A DNA stretch of 64,000 bases, taken from positions 2,108,001 to 2,172,000 of the forward strand of contig NZ_CP154608.1 in the NCBI RefSeq assembly GCF_039555325.1, written 5' to 3'. Shown piece by piece: positions 27,055 to 35,958 of this stretch (its first letter is position 1; each line of letters begins with the position of its first letter). Below the pieces are notes generated by a model. The model saw nothing but the letters and a program-made list of their open reading frames with translations, made no database searches and was not told the origin of the DNA. A program made the position numbers and the translations under genes. The stretch comes from Sphingomicrobium sp. XHP0239 (GTDB taxonomy: Bacteria; Pseudomonadota; Alphaproteobacteria; Sphingomonadales; Sphingomonadaceae).

Positions 27055-27702
27055 ATGACACGGCTCCAAGAGGTTCAAGAGCGCATCACCGCCGCGGCAC
27101 GGCGGGCGGAACGGGCGGATCGCCCGGTCCTGATTGCCGTTTCGAAGCGGCACGATGCGGCGGCGATCCGGCCCTTGCTCGAGGCAGGGCATCGCGATTT
27201 CGGGGAAAACCGAGTCGAGGAAGCGGCCGAAAAATGGCCCGCACTAAAGGCGGATTTTCCCGACGTCCGGCTGCACATGGTCGGCCAGCTTCAGTCGAAA
27301 AAGACGTCCGATGCGATGGCCCTGTTCGACACGATCCACTCGCTCGATCGCGCCTCGCTCCTGAAAGCGCTCGTAAAGCAACGCGACAAGGGTGAGCGAT
27401 GCCCCGACCTGTTCGTCCAGGTCGATCTGGGCGCGGAAGAACAGAAGGGCGGCCTCGGGCCTGCGGCGCTCGACGGCTTTCTTCGCGCGGTGCGCGGCCA
27501 CTCGCTTCCCCTGGTCGGTCTCATGTGCCTTCCGCCGCAGGACAAGGAAGCCTCGCCCTATTTTGCGCTCCTCGCCGAACTTGCGCGACGTCATGGCGTC
27601 GACGGTCTGTCGATGGGCATGTCCGCCGATCTGGAGGAGGCCGTGATGCTGGGCGCCACCCATGTCCGTGTCGGCTCCGCACTGTTCGGCGAGCGGTCCT
27701 AG
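27055..27702 (+). CDS. YggS-family PLP homeostasis protein
   Basis: A 215-residue single-domain alanine-racemase-fold protein. The PLP lysine lies in LIAVSKRHD, followed by FGENRVEEA, HMVGQLQSKK and the C-terminal SMGMSADLEEAVMLGATHVR with GSALFGER. These proteins bind pyridoxal phosphate and buffer its level without catalysing a known reaction. Its TAG stop and that of the convergent ribA share the same palindromic CTAG (27699-27702). Confidence 0.95.
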   Translation: MTRLQEVQERITAAARRAERADRPVLIAVSKRHDAAAIRPLLEAGHRDFGENRVEEAAEKWPALKADFPDVRLHMVGQLQSKKTSDAMALFDTIHSLDRASLLKALVKQRDKGERCPDLFVQVDLGAEEQKGGLGPAALDGFLRAVRGHSLPLVGLMCLPPQDKEASPYFALLAELARRHGVDGLSMGMSADLEEAVMLGATHVRVGSALFGERS

Positions 27703-28742
27703 TCGAGGTGTCCTGACCGGTCCTTCTTGGTCGCGATATAGTCGGCATTGTGGGGATTGGTCGGCAGTTGGTGCGCGATCCGCTCGACCGAAATGCCCTC
27801 GCCCCGCAGTCCTTCGACCTTGCGCGGATTGTTCGTCAGCAACCGCACCGAGCGCACCCCCAGCGCCTCCAGCATCGCGGCGGCGATCCCGAAATCGCGC
27901 TCGTCGTCGGCGAAACCCAGGCGACGGTTCGCATCGACGGTGTCGAGACCGCGGTCCTGCAGCGCATAGGCACGCAGCTTGTTGGCGATCCCGATCCCCC
28001 GCCCCTCCTGCCGCAGATAGAGAAGGATGCCCGCTCCGGTGGCGTCGATCCGGTGCAGCGCTTCCTTCAATTGCGGTCCGCAATCGCACTTGAGGCTGCC
28101 GAACACATCGCCGGTCAGGCACTCGTCGTGGATCCGGACCAACGGCGGCTCCCCGCCGAAACCGTCGCCGATCAACAGGGCGACATGCACGTCCCCCGTC
28201 ATCGCATCGCGAAACGCCACCATCTGGCTTCTTGCCACCCCGTCGACCGGGAGCTTCGCCCGCGCAACCTCGCGAAGGCTGTTCCGAGCGCTTGCCAGAT
28301 CGTCGCGCGTCAGTTGGGCCGCCTCGACATCCAGAACCCACGCCGCCGGAAGCAGTCCTGCCAGGCGAAGCAACCGGATGGCGTCCGCATCCCCCGGTTG
28401 CGCTGTCACGGTTTCCAGCGGCCCCGTGGGACCGCGCGAAAAATCGTTGGCGGGATCCACCAGCCGCACCGCTTCGCGCGGTGTCAGCCATGCGGTCCGC
28501 GCAACCCGGACGGGCTGCATCTCGTCCGCCGCCTCCCGTCGGTTGCCGAGCCCCAGTGAGGCGGCACGTTGACCGCTCATCAGGATGGGGGCCCGGGCCT
28601 CCGGATCGAGTAGCGCCAGCATCGGCTCGGTCGCCGTTTCCAGCGACAGGAACGTCGGCCCCCCCTCGATCCCCAGAGGGCGTCCGGCGCGCAGGGCTGC
28701 TATGCCCCTCGCAACCGCCGCCTCGCCGGGCGCCTCTCTCAC
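27699..28742 (-). CDS. ribA: GTP cyclohydrolase II
   Basis: Opens GTP to 2,5-diamino-6-ribosylamino-pyrimidinone phosphate at the start of riboflavin synthesis. The C-terminal half (from about residue 150) is canonical RibA: zinc cysteines in HDECLTGDVFGSLKCDCG, the catalytic LRQEGRGIGI, and LLTNNPRKVEGL. The N-terminal half is a divergent domain found in many alphaproteobacterial RibAs and lacks obvious DHBP-synthase (RibB) residues. GTG 28742 overlaps the xth stop as GTGA. 347 residues. Confidence 0.9.
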   Translation of the reverse strand: MREAPGEAAVARGIAALRAGRPLGIEGGPTFLSLETATEPMLALLDPEARAPILMSGQRAASLGLGNRREAADEMQPVRVARTAWLTPREAVRLVDPANDFSRGPTGPLETVTAQPGDADAIRLLRLAGLLPAAWVLDVEAAQLTRDDLASARNSLREVARAKLPVDGVARSQMVAFRDAMTGDVHVALLIGDGFGGEPPLVRIHDECLTGDVFGSLKCDCGPQLKEALHRIDATGAGILLYLRQEGRGIGIANKLRAYALQDRGLDTVDANRRLGFADDERDFGIAAAMLEALGVRSVRLLTNNPRKVEGLRGEGISVERIAHQLPTNPHNADYIATKKDRSGHLD

Positions 28743-29533
28743 GAGCAGTCGACCTCGACCATCAACGGAACATGGTCCGACGGTTTCTCCCACCCCCGGA
28801 TGGGTTCCAGGACCTCGTGCCGGGTCACGCGCTGCTCGAGCGCGGGGCTGCACCACATATGGTCGAGCCGACGACCGCGGTCGTTCTTGGTGTGATCGGG
28901 CGATCGGTAGCTCCACCAGGTGTAACAGCGGTTGGGCGCGGGGATGAACTTCCGTCCCAGGTCCACCCAGTCGTGACTGTCCTTGAACCGCTGCAACGTC
29001 TCGATCTCGATCGGCGTGTGGCTGACGACGTTGATCAGCGCCTTGTGGCTCCAGACGTCACATTCCAGCGGTGCCACATTGAAGTCGCCGACGATCAAAG
29101 TCGGCTCAGCCAACTTTTGACCCCACGCCGTCATGCGATCGAGAAAGTCGAGTTTCTGGCCGAACTTGGGATTGACGTCGCGATCCGGGACATCGCCCCC
29201 GGCGGGGACGTAGACATTCTCGAGCCGGAACAGCCCGGCAACCCGGACGCCGATATGGCGCGCCTCGCCATTGTCCTGCCAGTCGTGGCGCAAATCTTCT
29301 TCCAACGGCACCTTGGAGATCGTGGCGACACCGTGGTGCATCTTCTGCCCATTGAGCGCGATGTGCGGATAGCCGCGTTCCTCGAAGAACTTGCGCGGAA
29401 AGACATCGTTGTGCGCCTTGGTCTCCTGCAGGCAGAGGACGTCGGGATCCTGTTCGTCGAGGAACCGTCCGACGAGGTCGGGCCGCGCGCGCACCGAATT
29501 GATGTTCCAGCTGGCGATGGTCAGGCAGGTCAA
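28739..29533 (-). CDS. xth: Exodeoxyribonuclease III / AP endonuclease
   Basis: A Mg-dependent endonuclease-exonuclease-phosphatase-fold DNA repair enzyme. LTIASWNINSVRAR, DVLCLQETKAHND, LIVGDFNVAP and the C-terminal DHMWCS with PSDHVPLMVEV contain the catalytic N, E, D and H residues. No ATG sits close to the domain start; TTG 29533 gives a 264-residue protein of normal length, whereas the in-frame ATG at 29611 adds 26 residues of no family similarity. The start is therefore uncertain, the gene is not. Confidence 0.93.
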   Translation of the reverse strand: MTCLTIASWNINSVRARPDLVGRFLDEQDPDVLCLQETKAHNDVFPRKFFEERGYPHIALNGQKMHHGVATISKVPLEEDLRHDWQDNGEARHIGVRVAGLFRLENVYVPAGGDVPDRDVNPKFGQKLDFLDRMTAWGQKLAEPTLIVGDFNVAPLECDVWSHKALINVVSHTPIEIETLQRFKDSHDWVDLGRKFIPAPNRCYTWWSYRSPDHTKNDRGRRLDHMWCSPALEQRVTRHEVLEPIRGWEKPSDHVPLMVEVDCS

Positions 29534-29611
29534 AACGCATTGTCCGTCGTTTGAGAAGATCGTTGCGCGAGACTTAGCGCGAGCCTCGCCCCTGCGCCAA
29601 CCCGATGCCAT

Positions 29612-29635
29612 AAAAAAGGCCCCCGCTCCGGGGGC
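29612..29635 (-). terminator. Intrinsic terminator downstream of lolA
   Basis: On the - strand, GCCCCCG-GAG-CGGGGGC forms a 7-bp all-GC stem with a 3-base loop, followed after one C by six Ts (29617-29612). It ends leftward transcription from lolA or from the candidate small RNA before xth. Confidence 0.85.
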
Positions 29636-29745
29636 GTGGAGCGAGGGCCGACCTAGCGTTCGTCACGCAAGGCGACGGTGTCCTGCCCGGGTAACAGGGG
29701 GAAACCCCGGCGGTCACCTGTCTATGATTCGGTATAGTAAAGAGA
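29612..29745 (-). ncRNA. Candidate structured small RNA or lolA 3'-UTR RNA
   Basis: Between lolA and xth the leftward strand can fold strongly: GACAGGUG near its 5' end can pair with CACCGUC, enclosing a GGGG-UUUC-CCCC hairpin (29697-29708) and CCGGG/CCCGG complementarity; a GCGU-ACGC hairpin follows, then a textbook intrinsic terminator. TATACC near 29750 could be a -10 for an independent transcript, but the -35 is weak. I do not recognise a known RNA family (not 6S, SRP, tmRNA or RNase P as far as I can see). Confidence 0.35.
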
Positions 29746-29786
29746 GGCTTGCGCCAGCATGAACAGTTTCGTTTACGAACGAGTCC

Positions 29787-30398
29787 CTACTTGGGCTCGC
29801 GATACGCGAAACGACTGTCGGGTACCGAAACATTGTATTTCTGACCGGTCAGCTTGACCGCGGTGCGCTTGTTCTGCGCGTCGATCGCGGTCCAGCCTTC
29901 CAGACGCAGTCCGCCCGGCGAGCCGCTGCTCTTGGTGAAGGCCATGATCAGTGTGCCGAATTCGGGGCGCCGCGAATCGCGTGCCCGCACGATGACGACG
30001 CGATCGTCTTTCGACGGCACGATCCGTGCGATCCGATCAAGATCGGGATTGCGCTCGAGCAGCACGGACAGCGGCGAGTCCTTGATCTTCCAGCTCGACT
30101 TCTGCCCCACTTCGTAATCGATGAAATGCAGGTTCGAGCCGTCCGACACCATCAGCATGTTGGCATTCTTGCCATAATCGAATCGAACCTTGCCCGGACG
30201 CTTGAGGCTCAGGACGCCGTTGACGGACCGATTCTTGCCGTCGGTCTGCGTGAATTGCGCGGTCAGTGAACTGGTGCCGCGCAGGTGCGTCTCGACCTGG
30301 TCGATCGAAGGCTTCTTCTGCGCCGTCGCGGGCGCTGCGATCATCGCGCTGGCGGCGATCGCGGCAGGAACGGCAAGGGCAAACAGGGGCTTGGACAT
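29787..30398 (-). CDS. lolA: Outer-membrane lipoprotein carrier protein LolA
   Basis: A 203-residue periplasmic chaperone that carries lipoproteins from LolCDE to the outer membrane. A signal peptide (LFALAVPAAIAASAMIAAPA, cut near ATAQ) precedes the LolA fold: LRGTSSLTAQFTQTD, NGVLSLKRPGKVRFDY and LMVSDGSNLHFID are characteristic. ATG 30398 has GGAG six bases upstream; ATG 30410 is an alternative. The frame stays open far upstream antisense to nothing known but inside ftsK, which I regard as chance. It follows ftsK by 92 bases. Confidence 0.92.
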   Translation of the reverse strand: MSKPLFALAVPAAIAASAMIAAPATAQKKPSIDQVETHLRGTSSLTAQFTQTDGKNRSVNGVLSLKRPGKVRFDYGKNANMLMVSDGSNLHFIDYEVGQKSSWKIKDSPLSVLLERNPDLDRIARIVPSKDDRVVIVRARDSRRPEFGTLIMAFTKSSGSPGGLRLEGWTAIDAQNKRTAVKLTGQKYNVSVPDSRFAYREPK

Positions 30399-30490
30399 AA
30401 GATACTCCATCGAAATCTTGTCGCCGTGATAGGCTCTGAGGGTTGAATAGCCCTTGAACGTCGATGTTCCCCCGCGTTCAGGCCCTCGCG

Positions 30491-32821
30491 TCAGATCGGT
30501 TGCCCGTCGCGGTCGATCAGGACTTCGCGGCGGCCGACATGGTCGGGAGCGCCGACCAGCCCTTCTTCCTCCATTCGCTCGATCAGGCGTGCGGCCGTGT
30601 TGTAGCCGACGCGCAACTGGCGCTGGAGATAGCTGGTCGAAGCCTTCTGACTGGTGGCGACGATCTGGATCGCCTGGCGCAGCTGCGCGGTTTCGGGATC
30701 GTCGTCGGCAGGCGAACCGTCGAGCGCGAATCCGCCGTCTTCGGGCTCCTCGGTCACGGCCTGAACATAATCGGGCTGACCCTGTTCGCGCCAATGGTCG
30801 GCGACCTTTCGCACTTCCTCGTCGGACACGAAAGGCCCGTGAACGCGGATGATCTTTTTGCCGCCCGGCATGTAGAGCATGTCGCCCCTGCCCAGCAGCT
30901 GCTCGGCCCCCTGTTCGCCGAGGATCGTGCGCGAATCGATCTTGCTGGTCACCGCGAAGCTGATGCGGGTCGGAAGATTGGCCTTGATCACGCCGGTGAT
31001 GACATCGACGCTCGGCCGCTGCGTCGCCATGATCAGGTGGATCCCCGCCGCGCGCGCCTTCTGCGCCAGCCGCTGGATCAGGAATTCCACCTCTTTGCCC
31101 GCGGTCATCATCAGGTCGGCCAGCTCGTCGACCACCACCACGATCTGCGGCAAGGGCGCATAGTCGAGTTCCTCGGTCTCGTAGGTCGGCTGCCCCGTCT
31201 CGGCATCGTATCCGGTCTGCACGCGCCGTCCCAGCGGCTTGCCCTTGGCTTTCGCTTCGACGACCTTCTTGTTGAACCCCGACAGCTGGCGCACGCCCAC
31301 ACTCGCCATCATGCGATAGCGTTCCTCCATCTGTTCGACCGTCCATTTGAGCGCGCGGATCGCCTTGGGCGGCTCGGTCACGACCGGACTGAGAAGGTGG
31401 GGGATGTCGTCGTAGATGCTGAGTTCGAGCATCTTGGGATCGATCATGATCAAGCGGCATTCGTTGGGCGACAGTTTGTAGAGCAGGCTCATGATCATCG
31501 CGTTCAGCCCGACCGACTTGCCCGACCCGGTGGTCCCCGCGACAAGCAGGTGCGGCATCGGCGCGAGATCGGCGATCACCGCCCCGCCCGAAATGTCCTT
31601 CCCCAGAATGATCGGAAGGCTCATGCCGCTGTCGTCGAACTCCTCCGAGCCCAGAAGCTCGCGCATGTTGACGAAATCGCGCTCGGCATTTGGAAGCTCG
31701 ATCCCGATCACGCTCCGCCCCGGAATCGTTGCGACGCGCGCCGACAATGCGCTCATGTTGCGCGCGATATCGTCGGCCAGCTGGATGATCCGGCTCGCCT
31801 TGATCCCGGACGCGGGTTCCAGCTCGTACATCGTCACCACCGGACCCGGCTTCACCTCGACGATGTCGCCGCGCACCGAAAAGTCCTCGAGCACGCCCTC
31901 GAGCACGCGCGCATTCCGCTCGAGAGCGGCCTTGTCGACTTGCGCGTTCACCTCTTCGCCCGGCGGCGCGAGAAGTTCGAGGCTCGGAAGCTCGTAATCG
32001 TCTCCCAGCGCGAGGCTTTTCTGCTGCGCCTGCGCGCCGCGCCTCGGTTTCTTGGGATCGGCGGCGGCGATGCGCGGCCCCGGTTCGGCGACCGCGACGT
32101 CCCGGGGCGGTTTGGCCGTGTTCTTTTCGCGCTTGGAAGGTTTCTCGGCCCGCGGAGCACGCTCGCGCGGTTCGCGCTTGGGCAGTTTCACCGACGCGGG
32201 CGCGGTGACGATCTTGCCGAGACCCGCGCGCTCTTCCTCGCGCAGCGCCAGTGCCATCACGAACAGCGCCAGTCCGGCGATCAGCGCGATGGCGACGACC
32301 GAGAGGCGCACGGGTCCTTCGATTCCCGAATCGCCGATGAGGGCGATGCCGGCGTTGACCGCGCCGCTCCCCGCCAGACCCAGCAATCCGCCATAGCCCG
32401 CCGGAAGCCCCGCCGCTTCGGTCTCCGAAAACAACGCCGCCGCCGTCGCGACCAGCAGAACCGCCGCGAAGCCCAGTGCCAGCGTCCGCCGCGCGCTTCC
32501 CGGCTCGGCGAGGCGCAGGTGCCGCCATCCCGCGACCGCCAGCAACGGCAGGAACAGCAAACTGGCCAGACCGAACAGCTGGTAGAGAAAATCGCTGGTA
32601 TAGGCGCCGGCGGACCCGAGCCAGTTGGACGCCGCGTCCCCGGCCGCCGTCGACAGGCTCGCGTCGGTCATGTCGTGCGTCGCGAGTGCCACCGCCAGCG
32701 CACCGGCCAGCACGAGCAATGCCACGCCGCCCAACCGTCGCAAGGTGCGCGCCAGCAGCGCCGACGCGCCCGCCGCCCAGCTCCCGACCGTTCCCGATGA
32801 TGCCCGTGTCGCCATGTCCAT
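30491..32821 (-). CDS. ftsK: DNA translocase FtsK
   Basis: A 776-residue divisome-linked DNA pump. The N-terminus has about four membrane helices (LRRLGGVALLVLAGALAVAL onward), a short charged linker, then the motor domain with Walker A VAGTTGSGKSVGLN, Walker B IVVVVDELADLMM and PHLLSPVVTEP. The C-terminal gamma winged helix (TSYLQRQLRVGYNTAARLIE) reads KOPS sites and activates XerCD at dif. The linker is short compared with E. coli FtsK. Confidence 0.97.
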   Translation of the reverse strand: MDMATRASSGTVGSWAAGASALLARTLRRLGGVALLVLAGALAVALATHDMTDASLSTAAGDAASNWLGSAGAYTSDFLYQLFGLASLLFLPLLAVAGWRHLRLAEPGSARRTLALGFAAVLLVATAAALFSETEAAGLPAGYGGLLGLAGSGAVNAGIALIGDSGIEGPVRLSVVAIALIAGLALFVMALALREEERAGLGKIVTAPASVKLPKREPRERAPRAEKPSKREKNTAKPPRDVAVAEPGPRIAAADPKKPRRGAQAQQKSLALGDDYELPSLELLAPPGEEVNAQVDKAALERNARVLEGVLEDFSVRGDIVEVKPGPVVTMYELEPASGIKASRIIQLADDIARNMSALSARVATIPGRSVIGIELPNAERDFVNMRELLGSEEFDDSGMSLPIILGKDISGGAVIADLAPMPHLLVAGTTGSGKSVGLNAMIMSLLYKLSPNECRLIMIDPKMLELSIYDDIPHLLSPVVTEPPKAIRALKWTVEQMEERYRMMASVGVRQLSGFNKKVVEAKAKGKPLGRRVQTGYDAETGQPTYETEELDYAPLPQIVVVVDELADLMMTAGKEVEFLIQRLAQKARAAGIHLIMATQRPSVDVITGVIKANLPTRISFAVTSKIDSRTILGEQGAEQLLGRGDMLYMPGGKKIIRVHGPFVSDEEVRKVADHWREQGQPDYVQAVTEEPEDGGFALDGSPADDDPETAQLRQAIQIVATSQKASTSYLQRQLRVGYNTAARLIERMEEEGLVGAPDHVGRREVLIDRDGQPI

Positions 32822-32909
32822 ACCCCTATCCCGTTCCCCTTTTGGCCCTTGGTGGACTCGCGGGTCAACGCTCTATCGACCGACGGGCAGATGGCTTAAG
32901 AGGGGCAGC

Positions 32910-34121
32910 ATGAGCGATATCGTGATCATGGGCGGCGGCCTGGTCGGCCTCGCCTTCGCCGCAGCACTGGACCAGGCGGGTCTTGCCGCCACCGTCATCG
33001 ACCCCGCCGATCCCGAGGTACGGCTCACCGGCGCCTATGACGGGCGGGCGAGCGCCTTGTCCTCCTCGTCGAAGCGCATGTTCGACACGATCGGCATCGG
33101 CGATCATTTTCCTGAACCGGGAAGCCCGATCGCGCAGATCAAGGTTTCGGACGGTCTCGATCCGGGTGGGCTGGTGTTCGATTCCGAGGACGAGGGCGAG
33201 CCGCTCGGCTGGATGTACGAGAATCGCCACCTGCGGCGCGCACTGCTCGATCGCGCGCGGGCAGGCACGAACCTCGATCTGCAGTTCGGACGCAAGGCGA
33301 CGCAAATCGTCCGTGATGAAACGGGTGTGCGGGTCACGCTCGACGATGGCGAGGAGATCCGCGCACGACTGCTCGTCGGAGCGGAAGGACGCAATTCGCC
33401 CTCGCGCGAGGCGGCGGGCATCCGTGTCGCACGCTGGACCTATGATCACGCCGCGATCGTCTCGACGCTTCGGCACGAAAGACCGCATCGGAACATCGCC
33501 TACGAAATCTTCTATCCCGCCGGCCCCTTCGCGCTGCTGCCGATGACCGACGATGAGGGCGGCCATCGCTCGGCGATCGTCTGGTCGGTCGCTGCCAAGG
33601 ATGCGCCGGGGATGCTCGCGCTGTCGGACGACGATTTCGCTGCCGAGGCGCAAGCGGCGATGGGCGGTTTTCTGGGCGAGATCTCGATGCTGGCGCCGCG
33701 GTCGTCCTACCCGCTGGGGTTCCATCATACGGTCCGCATCACCGACACCCGCCTCGCGCTGATCGGCGATGCGGCGCATGGCATCCATCCGATCGCGGGC
33801 CAGGGCGTCAACCTCGGCTATCGCGACGCGGCCGCCCTTGCGCAGGTGCTCGTCGAAGGTCGGCGCAAGGGCCTCGACCTTGGCGACGCGCAGCTGCTTG
33901 ACCGCTACCAGCAATGGCGTAGCGTCGACACGCTCATGGTCGCGATGGCGACCGACGGATTGACGCGCCTCTACGGCCTCCCCGGCAAGCCGGCGTCCGC
34001 GGTGCGGCGGTTCGGCATGGCGATGATCGACCGCTTGGGGCCGGTGAAACAGAGGTTGATGGACGAAGCGCGCGGCACGGCGGGCGAGCTACCCTTGCTG
34101 CTCCGCGGGCTGCCCATCTGA
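32910..34121 (+). CDS. UbiH/UbiF-type FAD-dependent hydroxylase
   Basis: A 403-residue flavoprotein monooxygenase of ubiquinone biosynthesis. It begins DIVIMGGGLVGLAFAAALD (FAD-binding GxGxxG) and has the second FAD motif ALIGDAAHGIHPIAGQGVNLG with the DG-type aspartate. The likely role is hydroxylation of the quinone ring at C1, C5 or C6; which position (UbiH, UbiI, UbiF or UbiL) cannot be decided. ATG 32910 follows AGGGG; the start is 88 bases from the divergent ftsK. Confidence 0.87.
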   Translation: MSDIVIMGGGLVGLAFAAALDQAGLAATVIDPADPEVRLTGAYDGRASALSSSSKRMFDTIGIGDHFPEPGSPIAQIKVSDGLDPGGLVFDSEDEGEPLGWMYENRHLRRALLDRARAGTNLDLQFGRKATQIVRDETGVRVTLDDGEEIRARLLVGAEGRNSPSREAAGIRVARWTYDHAAIVSTLRHERPHRNIAYEIFYPAGPFALLPMTDDEGGHRSAIVWSVAAKDAPGMLALSDDDFAAEAQAAMGGFLGEISMLAPRSSYPLGFHHTVRITDTRLALIGDAAHGIHPIAGQGVNLGYRDAAALAQVLVEGRRKGLDLGDAQLLDRYQQWRSVDTLMVAMATDGLTRLYGLPGKPASAVRRFGMAMIDRLGPVKQRLMDEARGTAGELPLLLRGLPI

Positions 34122-34146
34122 CGAGCGCCCGCGTCGAGCCTTCGAC

Positions 34147-34782
34147 CTATTGCAAGGTCTGGTCCGCGTCGGGACCACCGGGGGCGATGCGCTGGAACTG
34201 CATCAGCTGGACGAGCAGATCCGCGCGCGGGGCAAGGTCGCGTTCCTCGAGCAGGGCCTGCTTTGACGAGATGTCGAACGGTGCGATCTGCGCGATCGCG
34301 TTGACGAGCGTCTCGTCGTCCAGTCGCTGCACCGCCTCCCAGTCGATTTCGAGTTGAAGCGCGGAACCGAACTTGCGGGCCTCGTCCTCAACCGACGACC
34401 GGCGCGCGGGGCCGAGCGGATCGGGGGTGCGCGCATCGTCGAAATCGGCGAGATCGACGTCGGCCTGCCGGTAGAGCGTATCGACTTCGGCCTCGCGGAT
34501 CATCCGGAACCGGTCGGATCCTTCCAGCACGATGTTAAAACGCCCGTCGTCCAGTTCGTCGAGTGCCACGATCTCGCCGATACATCCGACCTTGTGCAGC
34601 GGCGCTCCTTCGCCGTCGCGCAGCGGTTGGATCATCGCGATCCGGCCTTCGCCTGCGACGACGTCGCGGATCATGTCGCGATAGCGCGCCTCGAAGATAT
34701 GCAAGGGAAGCTGCGCTCGCGGAAACAGGATCGCGCCGGGCAGCGGAAAGATGGGAATGCGGATGGGCTCGGCTCCCATCAT
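34147..34782 (-). CDS. Lon N-terminal (substrate-binding) domain protein
   Basis: A 211-residue stand-alone LON substrate-binding domain: RIPIFPLPGAILFPRAQLPL, HIFEARYRDMIRDV, GCIGEIVALDELDDGRFNIV and LEGSDRFRMI match the PUA-like N-terminal domain of Lon protease. There is no ATPase or protease domain. Its cellular role is unknown. It overlaps the upstream thioredoxin-TPR gene as ATGA, a pairing that recurs in alphaproteobacteria and suggests a shared job in protein quality control. Confidence 0.9.
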   Translation of the reverse strand: MMGAEPIRIPIFPLPGAILFPRAQLPLHIFEARYRDMIRDVVAGEGRIAMIQPLRDGEGAPLHKVGCIGEIVALDELDDGRFNIVLEGSDRFRMIREAEVDTLYRQADVDLADFDDARTPDPLGPARRSSVEDEARKFGSALQLEIDWEAVQRLDDETLVNAIAQIAPFDISSKQALLEERDLAPRADLLVQLMQFQRIAPGGPDADQTLQ

Positions 34783-35714
34783 GTGAACAGCACCGCCGAT
34801 AGACGCCGCCGCTGCTGGCGCGACCAGTCGTCCTCTAGGCCCGCGGCCTCGATCAGTTCGAGGAAGGTAGCCCGGGCCTTGCCGTCCTCCCAGTCCCGGT
34901 CGCGGGAGACGATCTCGAGCAGTTGATCGGCCGCGGCATCCCGTTCGCCCGCCGCCATGGCCCCTTCGGCCAGCCGGTATCGAGCCTCATGATCGTCGGC
35001 ATCGGCCTCAAGCCGGGCGATGTAGGGCGACGTGTCGATCGCCTCGGTGCCCATCCCCGCCATCTTGAGCTGGGCACGGGCCTGCGCGATCGCGGGATCG
35101 GCGGCGGTCCTCTCGTCCAGTCCGTCGAGAAGGGCGGCGGCTTCGTCAATCTTGCCGGTGAGGATCATTGCTCGGGCCATGTCGGCGACAATTCGCGGAT
35201 TGTCGGGATCCATCTCGCGCAGCTGGGAGAACAGAATCATCGCCCGTTCGCCGTCGCCGCTGTCCAGAACCTGCTCGCCCATCTCGACGAGCGGGCCGAT
35301 TTCCTGCTCGGCCTCCTGCGCCTCGCCCTCGAGCGGAAGCTGACGGACGAGCTGGTCGAGCGCCTGGCTCAACTGACCCGGCGTTCGGTAGGGGGTGAGA
35401 TCGGCGGCGGGCTGGCCCTGGAAGATCGCATAGACCGTCGGTACCGACTGGATGCGGAACTGCGCGGCGATGAACTTGTCCTCGTCGACGTCGAGCTTCT
35501 CGAGGACCACGCCCTTGTCGGCATAGTCCGCGGCGACCTTCTCGAGGATCGGGGACAATTGCTTGCACGGCCCGCACCAGCTCGCGGTGAACTGCAGGAT
35601 CACCAGCTTGCTCATCGACGGCTGGATCACGCGCTGCTCGAAAGCCTGGAGCGCCGTGCGTTCGTCTTCGGTCATGCTGAGACTGGCCATGCTGTCGTCA
35701 TTCTCCCGGTTCAT
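34779..35714 (-). CDS. Thioredoxin-TPR protein (CnoX/YbbN-like)
   Basis: A 311-residue protein with an N-terminal thioredoxin domain containing an intact WCGPC active site (FTASWCGPCKQLSP) and cis-proline VPTVYAIF, followed by about 150 residues of helical TPR-like repeats. This is the CnoX/YbbN architecture, a redox-linked holdase that cooperates with chaperonins. Unlike E. coli CnoX, both cysteines are present, as in alphaproteobacterial members with reductase activity. ATG 35714 has GAGG at good spacing. Confidence 0.9.
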   Translation of the reverse strand: MNRENDDSMASLSMTEDERTALQAFEQRVIQPSMSKLVILQFTASWCGPCKQLSPILEKVAADYADKGVVLEKLDVDEDKFIAAQFRIQSVPTVYAIFQGQPAADLTPYRTPGQLSQALDQLVRQLPLEGEAQEAEQEIGPLVEMGEQVLDSGDGERAMILFSQLREMDPDNPRIVADMARAMILTGKIDEAAALLDGLDERTAADPAIAQARAQLKMAGMGTEAIDTSPYIARLEADADDHEARYRLAEGAMAAGERDAAADQLLEIVSRDRDWEDGKARATFLELIEAAGLEDDWSRQQRRRLSAVLFT

Positions 35715-35856
35715 CGACAGCACCTCATATGGGTGCCGCACGCGTGCCCCGCAACCGAGCCTTCCGAAAGGGGTTGCAGGCGATAGCCTTGCCCGCTATC
35801 TGCCCCTTCACCCGATCGGGGAGGCGGCGAGCCCGCGATTCCCGATCCGCCAGTGA

Positions 35857-35931
35857 GCGGGCGTAGCTCAGGGGTAGAGCATCACCTTGCCAAGGTGAGG
35901 GTCGGGCGTTCGAATCGCCTCGCCCGCTCCA
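35857..35931 (+). tRNA. tRNA-Gly(GCC)
   Basis: Acceptor GCGGGCG (35857-35863) pairs with CGCCCGC (35921-35927); discriminator T then encoded CCA. The anticodon stem TCACC/GGTGA encloses loop TTGCCAA, giving anticodon GCC. D-arm AGCTCAGGGGTAGAGC and T-arm GTTCGAATC are normal. It sits convergently against the pirin gene. Confidence 0.97.
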
Positions 35932-35958
35932 TTTCTCTCTTCATCGACGAAGCGCGCC

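Noticed and set aside
28250..28742. N-terminal half of RibA as a DHBP synthase (RibB) domain, making a RibBA fusion.
   Set aside because: The characteristic acidic and histidine motifs of DHBP synthase are not visible; it is better described as a divergent N-terminal domain.
29636..29745. Known structural RNA (6S, SRP, tmRNA or RNase P).
   Set aside because: None of their hallmark segments could be found; kept only as a candidate of unknown family.
30464..32800. A 778-codon open frame antisense to ftsK, and the upstream extension of the lolA frame through ftsK.
   Set aside because: Both lie wholly across ftsK, show only low-complexity R/A/G-rich sequence without domains, and are expected by-products of high GC and strong codon bias.
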